From positions 1 to 52,017 of the forward strand of contig CAMIKG010000028.1 of the NCBI GenBank assembly GCA_946221915.1: a stretch of 52,017 bases of DNA. The letters are read 5' to 3'. A program made the position numbers and the translations under genes. This document shows positions 25,842 to 34,126 of the stretch, in pieces. The notes under the pieces were generated by a model. The model made no database searches and was not told where the DNA came from. It worked only from the letters and a program-made list of their open reading frames with translations. The DNA is from an uncultured Erwinia sp. (GTDB lineage Bacteria; Pseudomonadota; Gammaproteobacteria; Enterobacterales; Enterobacteriaceae). Numbering within the stretch: position 1 is the first letter of the stretch; each line of letters opens with the position of its first letter.

Positions 25842-26678
25842 TTAATCCAGGTGTAAAACTTTCTCTAAAAACTCGCGCGTGCGTTTCTCTTTCGGCCGGG
25901 AAAATAGCGTAGCGGGATGCCCCTGTTCGACAATTTTTCCGTTAGCGCAAAACACCACGCGTGAGGCAATATGGCGGGCGAAATGCATATCATGGGTGAC
26001 GATAATCATCGCCATTTTCTGGTCGGCCAGCTGCATCATGACGTTCTGTACTTCGGTCACCATTTCGGGATCGAGCGCCGAGGTCACTTCATCAAACAGC
26101 ATCAGTTCCGGTTCCAGCATCAGCGCGCGGGCAATGGCGACGCGCTGCTTCTGCCCGCCCGACAACTGGCTGGGATAGGCATTGAGCTTGCTCTCAAGGC
26201 CAAAGCGCGCCAGCAGTGCCCGCGCTTTTTCCACTGCCTCTTTCTTCTCAAGCTTATGCACCTTCATTGGCGCAAGGATCAGATTGTGCAGAATGGAAAG
26301 ATGCGGGAACAGCGTGTAGTGCTGGAATACCATGCCGATCTTTTTCTGAATATTGGCGTCGAGAATGTTGGCTCGTTTCTCTTTACCGCCGGTAATATAG
26401 TGCTGTTTCTGGAAATTAATCGTCCCGCTCTGAATACCTTCCAGTCCCATTAATACACGCAGCAAAGAACTTTTACCGCTTCCGCTCGGGCCAATAATTA
26501 CCAGACGATCATCATCTTTCATGGCAAGGTCGAAGTTATCCATCACCACTAATTCGCCGTAAGCTTTATTCACTTTCTCCAGATGAATAAAATCGCCTTT
26601 ATTATATTCATTCAGAAATATCGGATGCTCATCTTGCGGGCGAGCGGGAATCGCCGCCAGATTGGTTGAGGCATTCAT
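25842..26678 (-). CDS. ABC transporter ATP-binding protein, polar amino acid type
   Basis: A 278-residue ATPase of the GlnQ/HisP family. All motifs are intact: Walker A GPSGSGKS (63-70), a Q-loop (GMVFQHYTLFPHLSILHNL), the signature LSGGQKQR, Walker B LMLFDEVTSALD and the switch His in VTHD. It carries an N-terminal extension of about 30 residues before the nucleotide domain that is unusual for this family. The start at 26678 is set by a strong GGAGGAATAACC site; an earlier frame start has none. It energises the two permeases that follow. Confidence 0.92.
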   Translation of the reverse strand: MNASTNLAAIPARPQDEHPIFLNEYNKGDFIHLEKVNKAYGELVVMDNFDLAMKDDDRLVIIGPSGSGKSSLLRVLMGLEGIQSGTINFQKQHYITGGKEKRANILDANIQKKIGMVFQHYTLFPHLSILHNLILAPMKVHKLEKKEAVEKARALLARFGLESKLNAYPSQLSGGQKQRVAIARALMLEPELMLFDEVTSALDPEMVTEVQNVMMQLADQKMAMIIVTHDMHFARHIASRVVFCANGKIVEQGHPATLFSRPKEKRTREFLEKVLHLD

Positions 26679-26728
26679 GGTTATTCCTCCGCTGCGTGCG
26701 GAATGCACACGGTTATACGATTGCAGGT

Positions 26729-27574
26729 TTAATTAGCGCCAGTTTTACCGGCATTGGCTTCCTGTGAGGCTTTATTGACCAGTGCATCAATTTCACCGGT
26801 GGCGCGACGCTGAGTCAGATAGATATTTAGCACGTCCATATCGGCTTCAGATACGCTACGCGGCAAACCAAAAGAGACGCCCTGTTTGGCCAGTGCCGGA
26901 GATGGCAACACCTCTTTTGCCCAGTCGGGATTGGCGACAGCAAACAGACGGTTGGTATCGCTGGCATCAACCAGCACATCTGCCCGGCGCGCCATCAGCG
27001 CTAAACGCGTTTCATCGTTACCTGGCAGGCGCATGATTTTGCCCTTTTTGATCGCGGCAGTAAGCGCTTTGTCCTGCGAGGTGCCGGACATAACGGCGAA
27101 GGTGAGATCCTCTTTGTCGTAATCGGCGATCTTATTCCCTAACCCGTTCAGCTTAGGATTCTGCTTATTCACCAGGAAAGAGACCTGATAATCCTGCGCC
27201 GGAGCGGAAAAACCAATGGCTAACGCGCGTTCTGGCGTCTGGTTGAGACCCATCGCCATATCCCATTTGTCACTTTGTAACCCGGCTACCAGCGTGTCCC
27301 AGTTGGCATCCACAAACTGCACTTTGACTTTCAGCACATTTTGCCCGAAATCGCGGCACAGTTCGGCGAAATAGCCGCTGTATTGTCCCGTTTTTGCATC
27401 GCGCATAACATAGGGCGCCGCAACCGCCGCACCGCAGCGTAATACCCCTTTTTGCTGGATAGCCTGCCAGTAGTTACTGGCGGCTTCAGCACCGTTGACA
27501 CTGGTAAACAGCGTCGCGCCCACTACCAGACAACAGGTGATTTTTTTCATTTCTGAGAAACAAACACTGACCAT
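26729..27574 (-). CDS. Periplasmic amino-acid-binding protein of an ABC importer
   Basis: A type II solute-binding protein (SBP family 3) of about 281 residues. After a short n-region and the MKKITCC start comes a hydrophobic signal segment ending near NGAEA, then the mature fold: GVLRCGAAVAAPYVM, YSGYFAELCRDFGQNV and DMAMGLNQTPERA. The start at 27574 has GAGGT five bases away; the shorter MKK start (27550) has no clear ribosome site. First gene of the nine-gene operon; it fixes what is imported. Hydroxyproline is the best guess from the downstream enzymes. Confidence 0.87.
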   Translation of the reverse strand: MVSVCFSEMKKITCCLVVGATLFTSVNGAEAASNYWQAIQQKGVLRCGAAVAAPYVMRDAKTGQYSGYFAELCRDFGQNVLKVKVQFVDANWDTLVAGLQSDKWDMAMGLNQTPERALAIGFSAPAQDYQVSFLVNKQNPKLNGLGNKIADYDKEDLTFAVMSGTSQDKALTAAIKKGKIMRLPGNDETRLALMARRADVLVDASDTNRLFAVANPDWAKEVLPSPALAKQGVSFGLPRSVSEADMDVLNIYLTQRRATGEIDALVNKASQEANAGKTGAN

Positions 27575-27652
27575 AAAGACCTCGTCCAAACGTTTGATGT
27601 TGCGAACAGGAACAGTTAGGTGGTGCTCTTTAATCGTTAAATGTATGCAAAG

Positions 27653-27703
27653 TTGTACTCAACGATATTGTGAAGAATAGAATCACAAATTTAACAAAGT
27701 CAA
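27653..27703 (-). promoter_or_regulatory. Promoter plus operator-like motif, copy 2, ahead of the hydroxyproline operon
   Basis: On the minus strand: TTGACTTTG (-35 TTGACT), a TATTCT box 18 bases on, then TCGTTGAGTACAA. The plus-strand halves TTGTACTCAACGA (27653-27665) and CAAAGTCAA (27695-27703) are 42 bases apart, as at 16332-16382. The leader to the binding-protein gene would be about 80-100 bases. The operator-like part lies just downstream of the promoter, a usual place for a repressor. Confidence 0.55.
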
Positions 27704-27729
27704 CCAATACGATTTACTTATGAGCAAAC

Positions 27730-27768
27730 TTTGAAGCCGATCGCGACAGCGGTGTGATCGGCTTCAAA
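27730..27768 (-). terminator. 13-bp perfect stem after the LysR gene
   Basis: TTTGAAGCCGATC (27730-27742) pairs with GATCGGCTTCAAA (27756-27768). It lies 22 bases past the LysR stop on the minus strand and upstream of the hydroxyproline promoter, so it can insulate the operon from read-through. The stem ends in U bases but no long run follows. Confidence 0.7.
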
Positions 27769-27789
27769 AAAGTGCAGCGCAGGAGAGAT

Positions 27790-28710
27790 TCACAGAGCGA
27801 GAGCGTGGAGGAATTGCTCGAGGATGGCGTTGGGACGACGCCCCTTACGCGTGGCGATGGCAATTTTGCTGCTGAAGTTCAGGCGTTGCGGCGCAATGGC
27901 GCGCATGATGTTTTTCTCTACCCAGCGGGCGGCGTAGTGGTCAGGAAGAAAGCCGATAAAACTGCCGGTGAGCAGCAAAAAAGCAATGCCTTCGCGATCG
28001 GATGCCGTCGCGGTGCAGTTGAGCATCTGATGCATGCCGATCGCTTCCGCTGTCATGCGGAAACTGGGTGCGATGGCGTCGTAGTGCAGTAACTGCTGAT
28101 CATCCGGATCGTCCTGCCGCGCAAACAGCGCATGTTTATCACTGCAGTAAAGGTTTGATTTTTCGTCATAAAGATGGGTGTAGTCCAGTCCTGAAATCGG
28201 CGACGTCAGCGGCAGCGCGCCAACATGCAGACGTCCATCCATCAGGCCACGCTCAATATCCGCTGCCGTGCTCATGCTGATATTAATGCGAATTTCCGGT
28301 CCTTTTTCGCGTAGTGCCGCCAGGGCGTGGGTGATTTTCATCATCGGCTGCGTCACCAGATTGTTAATAATGCCGATATTAAATTCGCCGCGCAGCTGCT
28401 TATGCATCTGATTGACCTGCTGGCGGAAGGTTTCAATCGACGCCATCATGGTGTCGCTCAGGCGTAAGATCTCCCGCCCTTCGTCGGTCAGCGCAAAGCC
28501 TGCCCGCCCGCGCTGACACAGACGCATGCCCAGACGTTTTTCCAGGTCACTCATATGCAGGCTGATGGCCGAGCGGGTAATACCGAGCAAACTTTCCGCC
28601 GCCGAGAAGCTGCCGCATTCGCTAACCGTTTTAAAAACTCGCAGCAATTTGAGGTCAAATTCAGTGACCTGCGCCAGTGATTTGCTTTTCATATAGGTGA
28701 GTTTTTCCAT
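27790..28710 (-). CDS. LysR family transcriptional regulator
   Basis: A 306-residue LysR regulator with an N-terminal HTH (residues about 18-78: LKLLRVFKTVSECGSFSAAESLLGITRSAISLHMSDLE...) and an effector-binding domain from about 100 on. It diverges from the beta-alanine catabolic operon across an 81-base gap, the classic layout for a LysR activator of that operon; beta-alanine or malonate semialdehyde are likely effectors. The start could be 28710 or an ATG six codons later (28692); neither has a strong ribosome site. Confidence 0.87.
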   Translation of the reverse strand: MEKLTYMKSKSLAQVTEFDLKLLRVFKTVSECGSFSAAESLLGITRSAISLHMSDLEKRLGMRLCQRGRAGFALTDEGREILRLSDTMMASIETFRQQVNQMHKQLRGEFNIGIINNLVTQPMMKITHALAALREKGPEIRINISMSTAADIERGLMDGRLHVGALPLTSPISGLDYTHLYDEKSNLYCSDKHALFARQDDPDDQQLLHYDAIAPSFRMTAEAIGMHQMLNCTATASDREGIAFLLLTGSFIGFLPDHYAARWVEKNIMRAIAPQRLNFSSKIAIATRKGRRPNAILEQFLHALAL

Positions 28711-28791
28711 AACTAAAGATGTGTTTATATGGATTTAACTTAACAAAGCGATGAATGCAAACTCTTCTCACACCTGTTGGGAGGAAATCAC

Positions 28792-30123
28792 ATGTCTGAA
28801 GCCATCAATACCGCATCACTGAATCTGAAAGCACACTGGATGCCTTTCAGCGCCAACCGTAATTTTCAGCGCGACCCGCGTTTTATTGTGGCGGCAGAGG
28901 GTCGCTGGCTGACGGACGATAAAGGTCGACAGATTTTTGACAGCCTGTCCGGTTTATGGACCTGCGGCGCTGGCCATACCCGCAGCGAAATCCAGCGCGC
29001 CGTGGCGCAGCAACTCGGCACGCTCGACTATTCACCCGGTTTCCAGTATGGCCATCCCTTGTCGTTTCAGCTGGCGGAGAAAATTGCCCAGCGTATGCCG
29101 GGCGAGCTTAACCACGTGTTCTTTACCGGCTCGGGTTCAGAATCCGCCGACACTGCAGTAAAAATGGCGCGTGCTTACTGGCGTGCTAAAGGTCAGCCAG
29201 CAAAAACCAAACTGATTGGCCGCGCACGTGGTTATCACGGCGTCAATATTGCCGGCACCAGCCTTGGCGGGATTGGCGGTAATCGAAAGATGTTTGGTCA
29301 GTTTATGGATGTCGACCACCTGCCCCATACGCTGCAACCGAACATGGCATTTACTCAGGGCATGGCGGAAACCGGCGGCGTGGCGCTGGCGGATGAAATG
29401 CTCAAGCTAATCGAATTGCATGATGCTTCCAATATCGCCGCGCTGATTGTGGAACCGCTGTCCGGTTCGGCAGGCGCGATTATTCCGCCGCAGGGTTATC
29501 TGCAGCGTCTGCGCGAGATTTGCACCCAGCACAATATTCTGCTGATTTTTGATGAAGTCATTACCGGTTTTGGCCGCATGGGTTGCTGGAGCGGCGCGGA
29601 GTACTTTGGCGTGACGCCCGATTTGCTCAATTTCGCCAAGCAGGTCACAAACGGCGCAATTCCCCTCGGCGGTGTGGTCGCCAGCAGTGAAATCTATGAC
29701 ACCTTTATGGCCCAGCCGCTGCCGGAACATGCGGTGGAATTCGGCCATGGCTATACCTATTCCGCACATCCGGTGGCCTGCGCCGCCGGTCTCGCCACGC
29801 TGGAGCTGCTGGAGAGTGAGTCATTAATTGCCCGCTCAGCCGAGCTGGCCCCGCATTTTGCCCATGCGCTGCATGCGCTGCGCCACTGTCCGAACGTTGT
29901 GGATATCCGCAACTGCGGGCTGGTCGGCGCGATTCAGCTGGCGCCGCGCGATGGCGATGCGATTGTGCGACCGTTTGATGCTGGTATGGCGTTGTGGAAA
30001 GCGGGATTCTACGTCCGCTTTGGCGGCGATACGCTGCAATTTGGCCCGATGTTCAATACGCAACCTGCTGAGCTGGATCGTCTGTTCGATGCCGTCGGCG
30101 AAACCCTGCACCAGATTAATTAA
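28792..30123 (+). CDS. bauA: Omega-amino acid (beta-alanine):pyruvate aminotransferase
   Basis: A 443-residue PLP-dependent class III aminotransferase that moves the amino group of beta-alanine to pyruvate, giving malonate semialdehyde and L-alanine. The sequence is extremely close to remembered Pseudomonas omega-APT/BauA over its whole length (HWMPFSANRNFQRDPR start, SGLWTCGAGHTR, RARGYHGVNIAGTSLGG). The PLP lysine is K283 (FAKQVTNGAIP) and the PLP-N1 aspartate is D254 (IFDEVITGFGR). The start at 28792 follows GGGAGGAAATCAC. First gene of the operon with mmsA-like, dadA and alr genes. Confidence 0.93.
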   Translation: MSEAINTASLNLKAHWMPFSANRNFQRDPRFIVAAEGRWLTDDKGRQIFDSLSGLWTCGAGHTRSEIQRAVAQQLGTLDYSPGFQYGHPLSFQLAEKIAQRMPGELNHVFFTGSGSESADTAVKMARAYWRAKGQPAKTKLIGRARGYHGVNIAGTSLGGIGGNRKMFGQFMDVDHLPHTLQPNMAFTQGMAETGGVALADEMLKLIELHDASNIAALIVEPLSGSAGAIIPPQGYLQRLREICTQHNILLIFDEVITGFGRMGCWSGAEYFGVTPDLLNFAKQVTNGAIPLGGVVASSEIYDTFMAQPLPEHAVEFGHGYTYSAHPVACAAGLATLELLESESLIARSAELAPHFAHALHALRHCPNVVDIRNCGLVGAIQLAPRDGDAIVRPFDAGMALWKAGFYVRFGGDTLQFGPMFNTQPAELDRLFDAVGETLHQIN

Positions 30124-30133
30124 GGAGCCAGTC

Positions 30134-31630
30134 ATGACCACTGTCACCCACCTGATTAACGGCAACATTCGTCCGGCCGATGGCCGCACCGCCAGCGTGT
30201 TTAATCCCGCCACCGGGGAAGCGATTCGTCGGGTTGAACTTGCCAGCACTGCTACTGTTCAGGAAGCCATCGCCGCTGCCAAAGCTGCCCTGCCCGCCTG
30301 GCGCAATCTGCCGCCCGCCAAACGTGCGCAGATCCTGTTCCGCTTTAAGCAACTGCTGGAAGCGAATGAGCAACAGATTGTCGCGCTGATTAGCGAAGAG
30401 CACGGCAAAACCCCGGAAGATGCCGCCGGTGAGCTGAAGCGCGGCATCGAAAATGTCGAATATGCCAGCGCTGCGCCGGAGTTGCTGAAAGGTGAATACA
30501 GCCGTAACGCTGGGCCGGAGATCGATTCCTGGAGCGACTTTCATGCTGTCGGCGTGGTGGCGGGCATAACACCGTTCAACTTTCCCGCGATGGTGCCGCT
30601 GTGGATGTATCCGCTGGCGATCGCCTGCGGCAATACCTTCGTATTGAAACCCTCAGAGCGCGATCCCAGCTCGACATTACTGATCGCCTCATTACTGCAA
30701 CAGGCCGGTTTACCTGCCGGGGTGCTGAATGTGGTCAACGGTGATAAAGAAGCGGTTGATGCACTGCTGGAAAGTCCGGATGTCAAAGCCATCAGCTTTG
30801 TCGGCTCCACACCGATTGCCGAATATATCTACAGCGAAGGCACACGACGCGGCAAACGCGTGCAGGCGCTGGGCGGAGCGAAAAATCACGCCATCGTCAT
30901 GCCGGATGCCGACCTCGATAATGCCGTCAGCGCACTGATGGGCGCCGCTTACGGCTCCTGTGGCGAACGCTGTATGGCGATCTCCGTGGCAGTGTGCGTC
31001 GGCGATGCGGTGGCCGATGCGCTAATCGACAAACTGACGCCGAAAATTGCTGCGCTGAAAGTGGGCGCGGGCAGCCAGTGCGGCCTGGATATGGGACCAC
31101 TGGTCACCGCCGCCCACCGCGAAAAAGTAGCGGACTATATTGACGATGGTGTACAGGCGGGCGCGCAGCTGGTGATTGATGGCCGCACGCTGCAGGTCGC
31201 CGGTCACGAAAACGGCTTCTTCCTCGGCGGCAGCCTGTTTGACCGCGTCACGCCGGAAATGCGCATCTATAAAGAAGAGATCTTTGGCCCGGTGCTATGC
31301 GTGGTGCGCGTGGCATCACTTGAAGAAGGGATCGCGCTGATTAACCAGCATGAATATGGCAACGGCACCTGCATCTTTACCCGAGATGGTGAAGCTGCGC
31401 GTCGCTTTGGCAATGAGGTCGAAGTGGGCATGGTGGGCGTCAATGTGCCTCTGCCAGTGCCGGTCGCCTTTCACAGCTTCGGTGGCTGGAAACGTTCCCT
31501 GTTTGGCGATCTGCATGCCTATGGTCCGGACGGCGTGCGCTTTTACACGCGGCGTAAAACCATCACTCAGCGCTGGCCGCAGCAGCAGAGCAAAGAAAGC
31601 GCGCAGTTCGCCTTCCCGAGTAACCAGTAA
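30134..31630 (+). CDS. mmsA: CoA-acylating malonate/methylmalonate semialdehyde dehydrogenase
   Basis: A 498-residue aldehyde dehydrogenase of the MmsA/IolA/BauC type. These use CoA instead of water and decarboxylate, turning malonate semialdehyde into acetyl-CoA, CO2 and NADH. Seen: TPFNFPAMVPLWMYP, the nucleotide loop FVGSTPIAEYIY, and catalytic C280 in GERCMA; the general-base Glu of hydrolytic ALDHs is replaced in GGAKNH, as expected in this subfamily. The start at 30134 has AAGGAG upstream and lies 10 bases after bauA. The frame is open further upstream, inside bauA, but that part is a shadow. Gene name is family-level; bauC would also fit. Confidence 0.9.
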   Translation: MTTVTHLINGNIRPADGRTASVFNPATGEAIRRVELASTATVQEAIAAAKAALPAWRNLPPAKRAQILFRFKQLLEANEQQIVALISEEHGKTPEDAAGELKRGIENVEYASAAPELLKGEYSRNAGPEIDSWSDFHAVGVVAGITPFNFPAMVPLWMYPLAIACGNTFVLKPSERDPSSTLLIASLLQQAGLPAGVLNVVNGDKEAVDALLESPDVKAISFVGSTPIAEYIYSEGTRRGKRVQALGGAKNHAIVMPDADLDNAVSALMGAAYGSCGERCMAISVAVCVGDAVADALIDKLTPKIAALKVGAGSQCGLDMGPLVTAAHREKVADYIDDGVQAGAQLVIDGRTLQVAGHENGFFLGGSLFDRVTPEMRIYKEEIFGPVLCVVRVASLEEGIALINQHEYGNGTCIFTRDGEAARRFGNEVEVGMVGVNVPLPVPVAFHSFGGWKRSLFGDLHAYGPDGVRFYTRRKTITQRWPQQQSKESAQFAFPSNQ

Positions 31631-31678
31631 CCCGCGGGCGGCTGCAATCGTGGCCGCCGCTATTTCGGAGAACAGCAG

Positions 31679-32974
31679 ATGAAAGTGTTGATTTTGGGTA
31701 GCGGCGTGGTGGGCGTAACCAGCGCCTGGTATCTGGCGAAAGCCGGTCATGAAGTCACAGTAGTCGATCGCCAGCCGGCCGCAGCAGAAGAGACCAGCGC
31801 CGGCAATGCAGGTCAGATCTCTCCCGGCTACGCCACGCCCTGGGCCGCGCCAGGCATTCCGTTAAAAGCGCTAAAATGGATGTTCCAGCGCCACGCGCCA
31901 CTGGCGATACGGCCAGACGGTTCACTGTTCCAGCTGAACTGGATGTGGCAAATGCTGAAAAACTGCAATGATGATTACTATGCCATCAATAAAGCGCGCA
32001 TGGTGCGTATCGCCGAATACAGCCGCGACTGCCTGCGCGAACTGCGGCGCGATACGGGCATTCGTTATCACGAACGTCAGGGCGGCACGCTGCAGCTGTT
32101 TCGTACCGAGGCGCAGTTTGACCATGCGGCGCAGGATATCGCCGTGCTGAGAGAAGCCGGAGTGCCTTATCAGTTGCTGGAATCACACCAGCTGGTACAG
32201 GCGGAACCGGCGCTGGCCAGCGTCGCCCACAAACTCACTGGCGGTCTGCGTCTGCCGAATGATGAGACCGGCGACTGCCAGCTGTTTACTAAACAGCTGG
32301 CGCAGATGGCCGCAGAAGCTGGCGTTCGCTTTATCTGGAATCGTCAGGTCGATCGCCTGCTGGCCGACGGTGGGCGCATCGCCGGTGTGCAATGTGGCGA
32401 TGAAATAATGACCGCCGATCGCTATATCGTCGCCTTTGGTTCCTGGTCGACGCAGCTGCTGCAGGGGATTGTTTCCATTCCGGTCTACCCGCTGAAAGGC
32501 TACTCGCTGACAATTCCGATTACCAACCCCGATGCCGCCCCGGCGTCCACCATTCTCGATGAAACATACAAAATTGCGGTGACGCGCTTTGATGACCGAA
32601 TCCGCGTTGGCGGCATGGCGGAAATCGTCGGCTTTAATACCCGGCTGAAAGAGGCGCGGCGCGAGACGCTGAAAATGGTGGTTAACGATCTTTACCCCCA
32701 TGGTGGTGATGTGTCGCAGGCCACCTTCTGGAGCGGGCTGCGGCCAATGACACCCGACGGCACGCCGATTGTCGGCGCGACTCGCTTCAGCAATCTCTAT
32801 CTCAACACCGGCCACGGCACGCTGGGCTGGACAATGGCCTGCGGCTCCGGACAGTTACTGGCCGATCTGATTTCCGGCCGTACGCCAGCGATCCCGTTCA
32901 GTGACCTGTCAGTCATGCGCTACCAGCGCACCACCGCGCAGCCATTGGCTGGCGCTGCTGCTGACATTCGTTAA
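31679..32974 (+). CDS. dadA: D-amino acid (D-alanine) dehydrogenase, small subunit type
   Basis: A 431-residue FAD enzyme, length and sequence matching DadA (432 aa in E. coli). The FAD motif VLILGSGVVGVTSAWYLAKAGHEVTVVDR occupies residues 3-32, then TSAGNAGQISPGYATPWAAPGIP, a DadA hallmark; the C-terminal GHGTLGWTMACGSGQLLADL is also typical. It oxidises D-alanine to pyruvate and ammonia and feeds electrons to the respiratory chain. Here it is in one operon with alr, so L-alanine formed by the aminotransferase can be turned back into pyruvate. Confidence 0.93.
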   Translation: MKVLILGSGVVGVTSAWYLAKAGHEVTVVDRQPAAAEETSAGNAGQISPGYATPWAAPGIPLKALKWMFQRHAPLAIRPDGSLFQLNWMWQMLKNCNDDYYAINKARMVRIAEYSRDCLRELRRDTGIRYHERQGGTLQLFRTEAQFDHAAQDIAVLREAGVPYQLLESHQLVQAEPALASVAHKLTGGLRLPNDETGDCQLFTKQLAQMAAEAGVRFIWNRQVDRLLADGGRIAGVQCGDEIMTADRYIVAFGSWSTQLLQGIVSIPVYPLKGYSLTIPITNPDAAPASTILDETYKIAVTRFDDRIRVGGMAEIVGFNTRLKEARRETLKMVVNDLYPHGGDVSQATFWSGLRPMTPDGTPIVGATRFSNLYLNTGHGTLGWTMACGSGQLLADLISGRTPAIPFSDLSVMRYQRTTAQPLAGAAADIR

Positions 32975-32987
32975 CAGGAGACGACTT

Positions 32988-34079
32988 ATGCCGCGTCCCA
33001 TTCGCGCTGAAATTGACCTGGCGGCCCTGCGCCATAATCTCGGCCTGGTACGCCAGATGGCGGGCAATGCCAGAGTCTGGTCGGTGGTGAAAGCCAATGC
33101 TTACGGTCACGGTATTGCCCACGTCTGGCAGGGGTTACAGGGCAGCGATGGCTTTGCCCTGCTCGACTTCGCCGAGGCAATTTTTCTGCGCAAAATGGGC
33201 TGGAGCGGGCCGATACTGCTGCTGGAAGGCTTTTTCTCGCCTGACGACCTGCAGCTGATTGATCGCTATCAGCTTACTACCGCCGTGCATAGTTTCTGGC
33301 AGCTGTCAGCCATTGCCAGCGCCAGGCTACAGCGGCCAGTGAATATTTATCTTAAAGTGAATTCGGGAATGAATCGCCTTGGCTTTGCTCCTGAACGGTT
33401 GCAGGCTGCATGGCTGGAGGCCAGCGCCAATCCCAATGTCGGAGAAATTACACTGATGAGTCATTTCGCGGCAGCTGACGATAAGACAGGCGTCAGCCAG
33501 CCGATGTCGCTTATCGACTCTTTTGCCAGCAAGATGGACCTGCCACGCTGCCTGGCGAATTCCGCCGCTACCTTGTGGCATCCGCAGACGCATGCCGACT
33601 GGGTGCGTCCGGGAATCATTTTGTACGGTGCATCACCGAGTGGCAATGCGCAGGACATCGCCGACAGCGGACTTAAGCCGGTCATGGCGCTACGCAGTGA
33701 AATTATCGCTACGCAGATGCTTCAGCCGGGCTGTCAGGTCGGCTACAGCGGACGTTACACGGCAACAAAACAGCAACGGATCGGTATCGTGGCATGCGGT
33801 TATGCCGACGGCTATCCTCGCCACGCTCCCTCTGGCACGCCGGTTTGCGTAGATGGCGTGCTAACCCAGACGCTGGGAACGGTGTCGATGGATATGCTGG
33901 CGGTGGATTTGCGTGACTGCCCTGATGCGGATATCGGCAGTCGTGTCGAACTTTGGGGGCCTGGGCTGCTGGTCGATACCGTGGCTCGTGCCGCCGGAAC
34001 AATCGGTTATGAATTGCTTAGCGCGCTGGCGCCTCGCGTCCCGGTAAAGTGCATTGATACAGCGGAATCACTTTTATAA
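32988..34079 (+). CDS. dadX: Alanine racemase, catabolic type
   Basis: A 363-residue PLP enzyme that interconverts L- and D-alanine. The PLP lysine is K35 (VVKANAYGHG), and the second catalytic residue is Tyr at about 253 (VGYSGRYT). Both domains are full length. The start at 32988 follows CAGGAG, 13 bases after dadA. The dadA-alr order is the same as in the catabolic dadAX operon, hence the symbol; sequence alone cannot separate Alr from DadX. It is the last gene of the beta-alanine operon. Confidence 0.9.
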   Translation: MPRPIRAEIDLAALRHNLGLVRQMAGNARVWSVVKANAYGHGIAHVWQGLQGSDGFALLDFAEAIFLRKMGWSGPILLLEGFFSPDDLQLIDRYQLTTAVHSFWQLSAIASARLQRPVNIYLKVNSGMNRLGFAPERLQAAWLEASANPNVGEITLMSHFAAADDKTGVSQPMSLIDSFASKMDLPRCLANSAATLWHPQTHADWVRPGIILYGASPSGNAQDIADSGLKPVMALRSEIIATQMLQPGCQVGYSGRYTATKQQRIGIVACGYADGYPRHAPSGTPVCVDGVLTQTLGTVSMDMLAVDLRDCPDADIGSRVELWGPGLLVDTVARAAGTIGYELLSALAPRVPVKCIDTAESLL

Positions 34080-34086
34080 TGGCAAC

Positions 34087-34121
34087 GCAGCGGCTTCATC
34101 AAAATGTGATAACGCCGCTGC
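34087..34121. terminator. Hairpin between the convergent alanine racemase and IclR genes
   Basis: GCAGCGGC (34087-34094) pairs with GCCGCTGC (34114-34121), with AGATTTTAG after it on the plus strand. It lies in the 47-base gap between two convergent stops and probably ends the beta-alanine transcript. Confidence 0.6.
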
Positions 34122-34126
34122 AGATT

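Noticed and set aside
29828..30133. A long N-terminal extension of the MmsA-like gene
   Set aside because: The extra codons lie in the wrong frame of the bauA gene; a strong AAGGAG site marks the real start at 30134.
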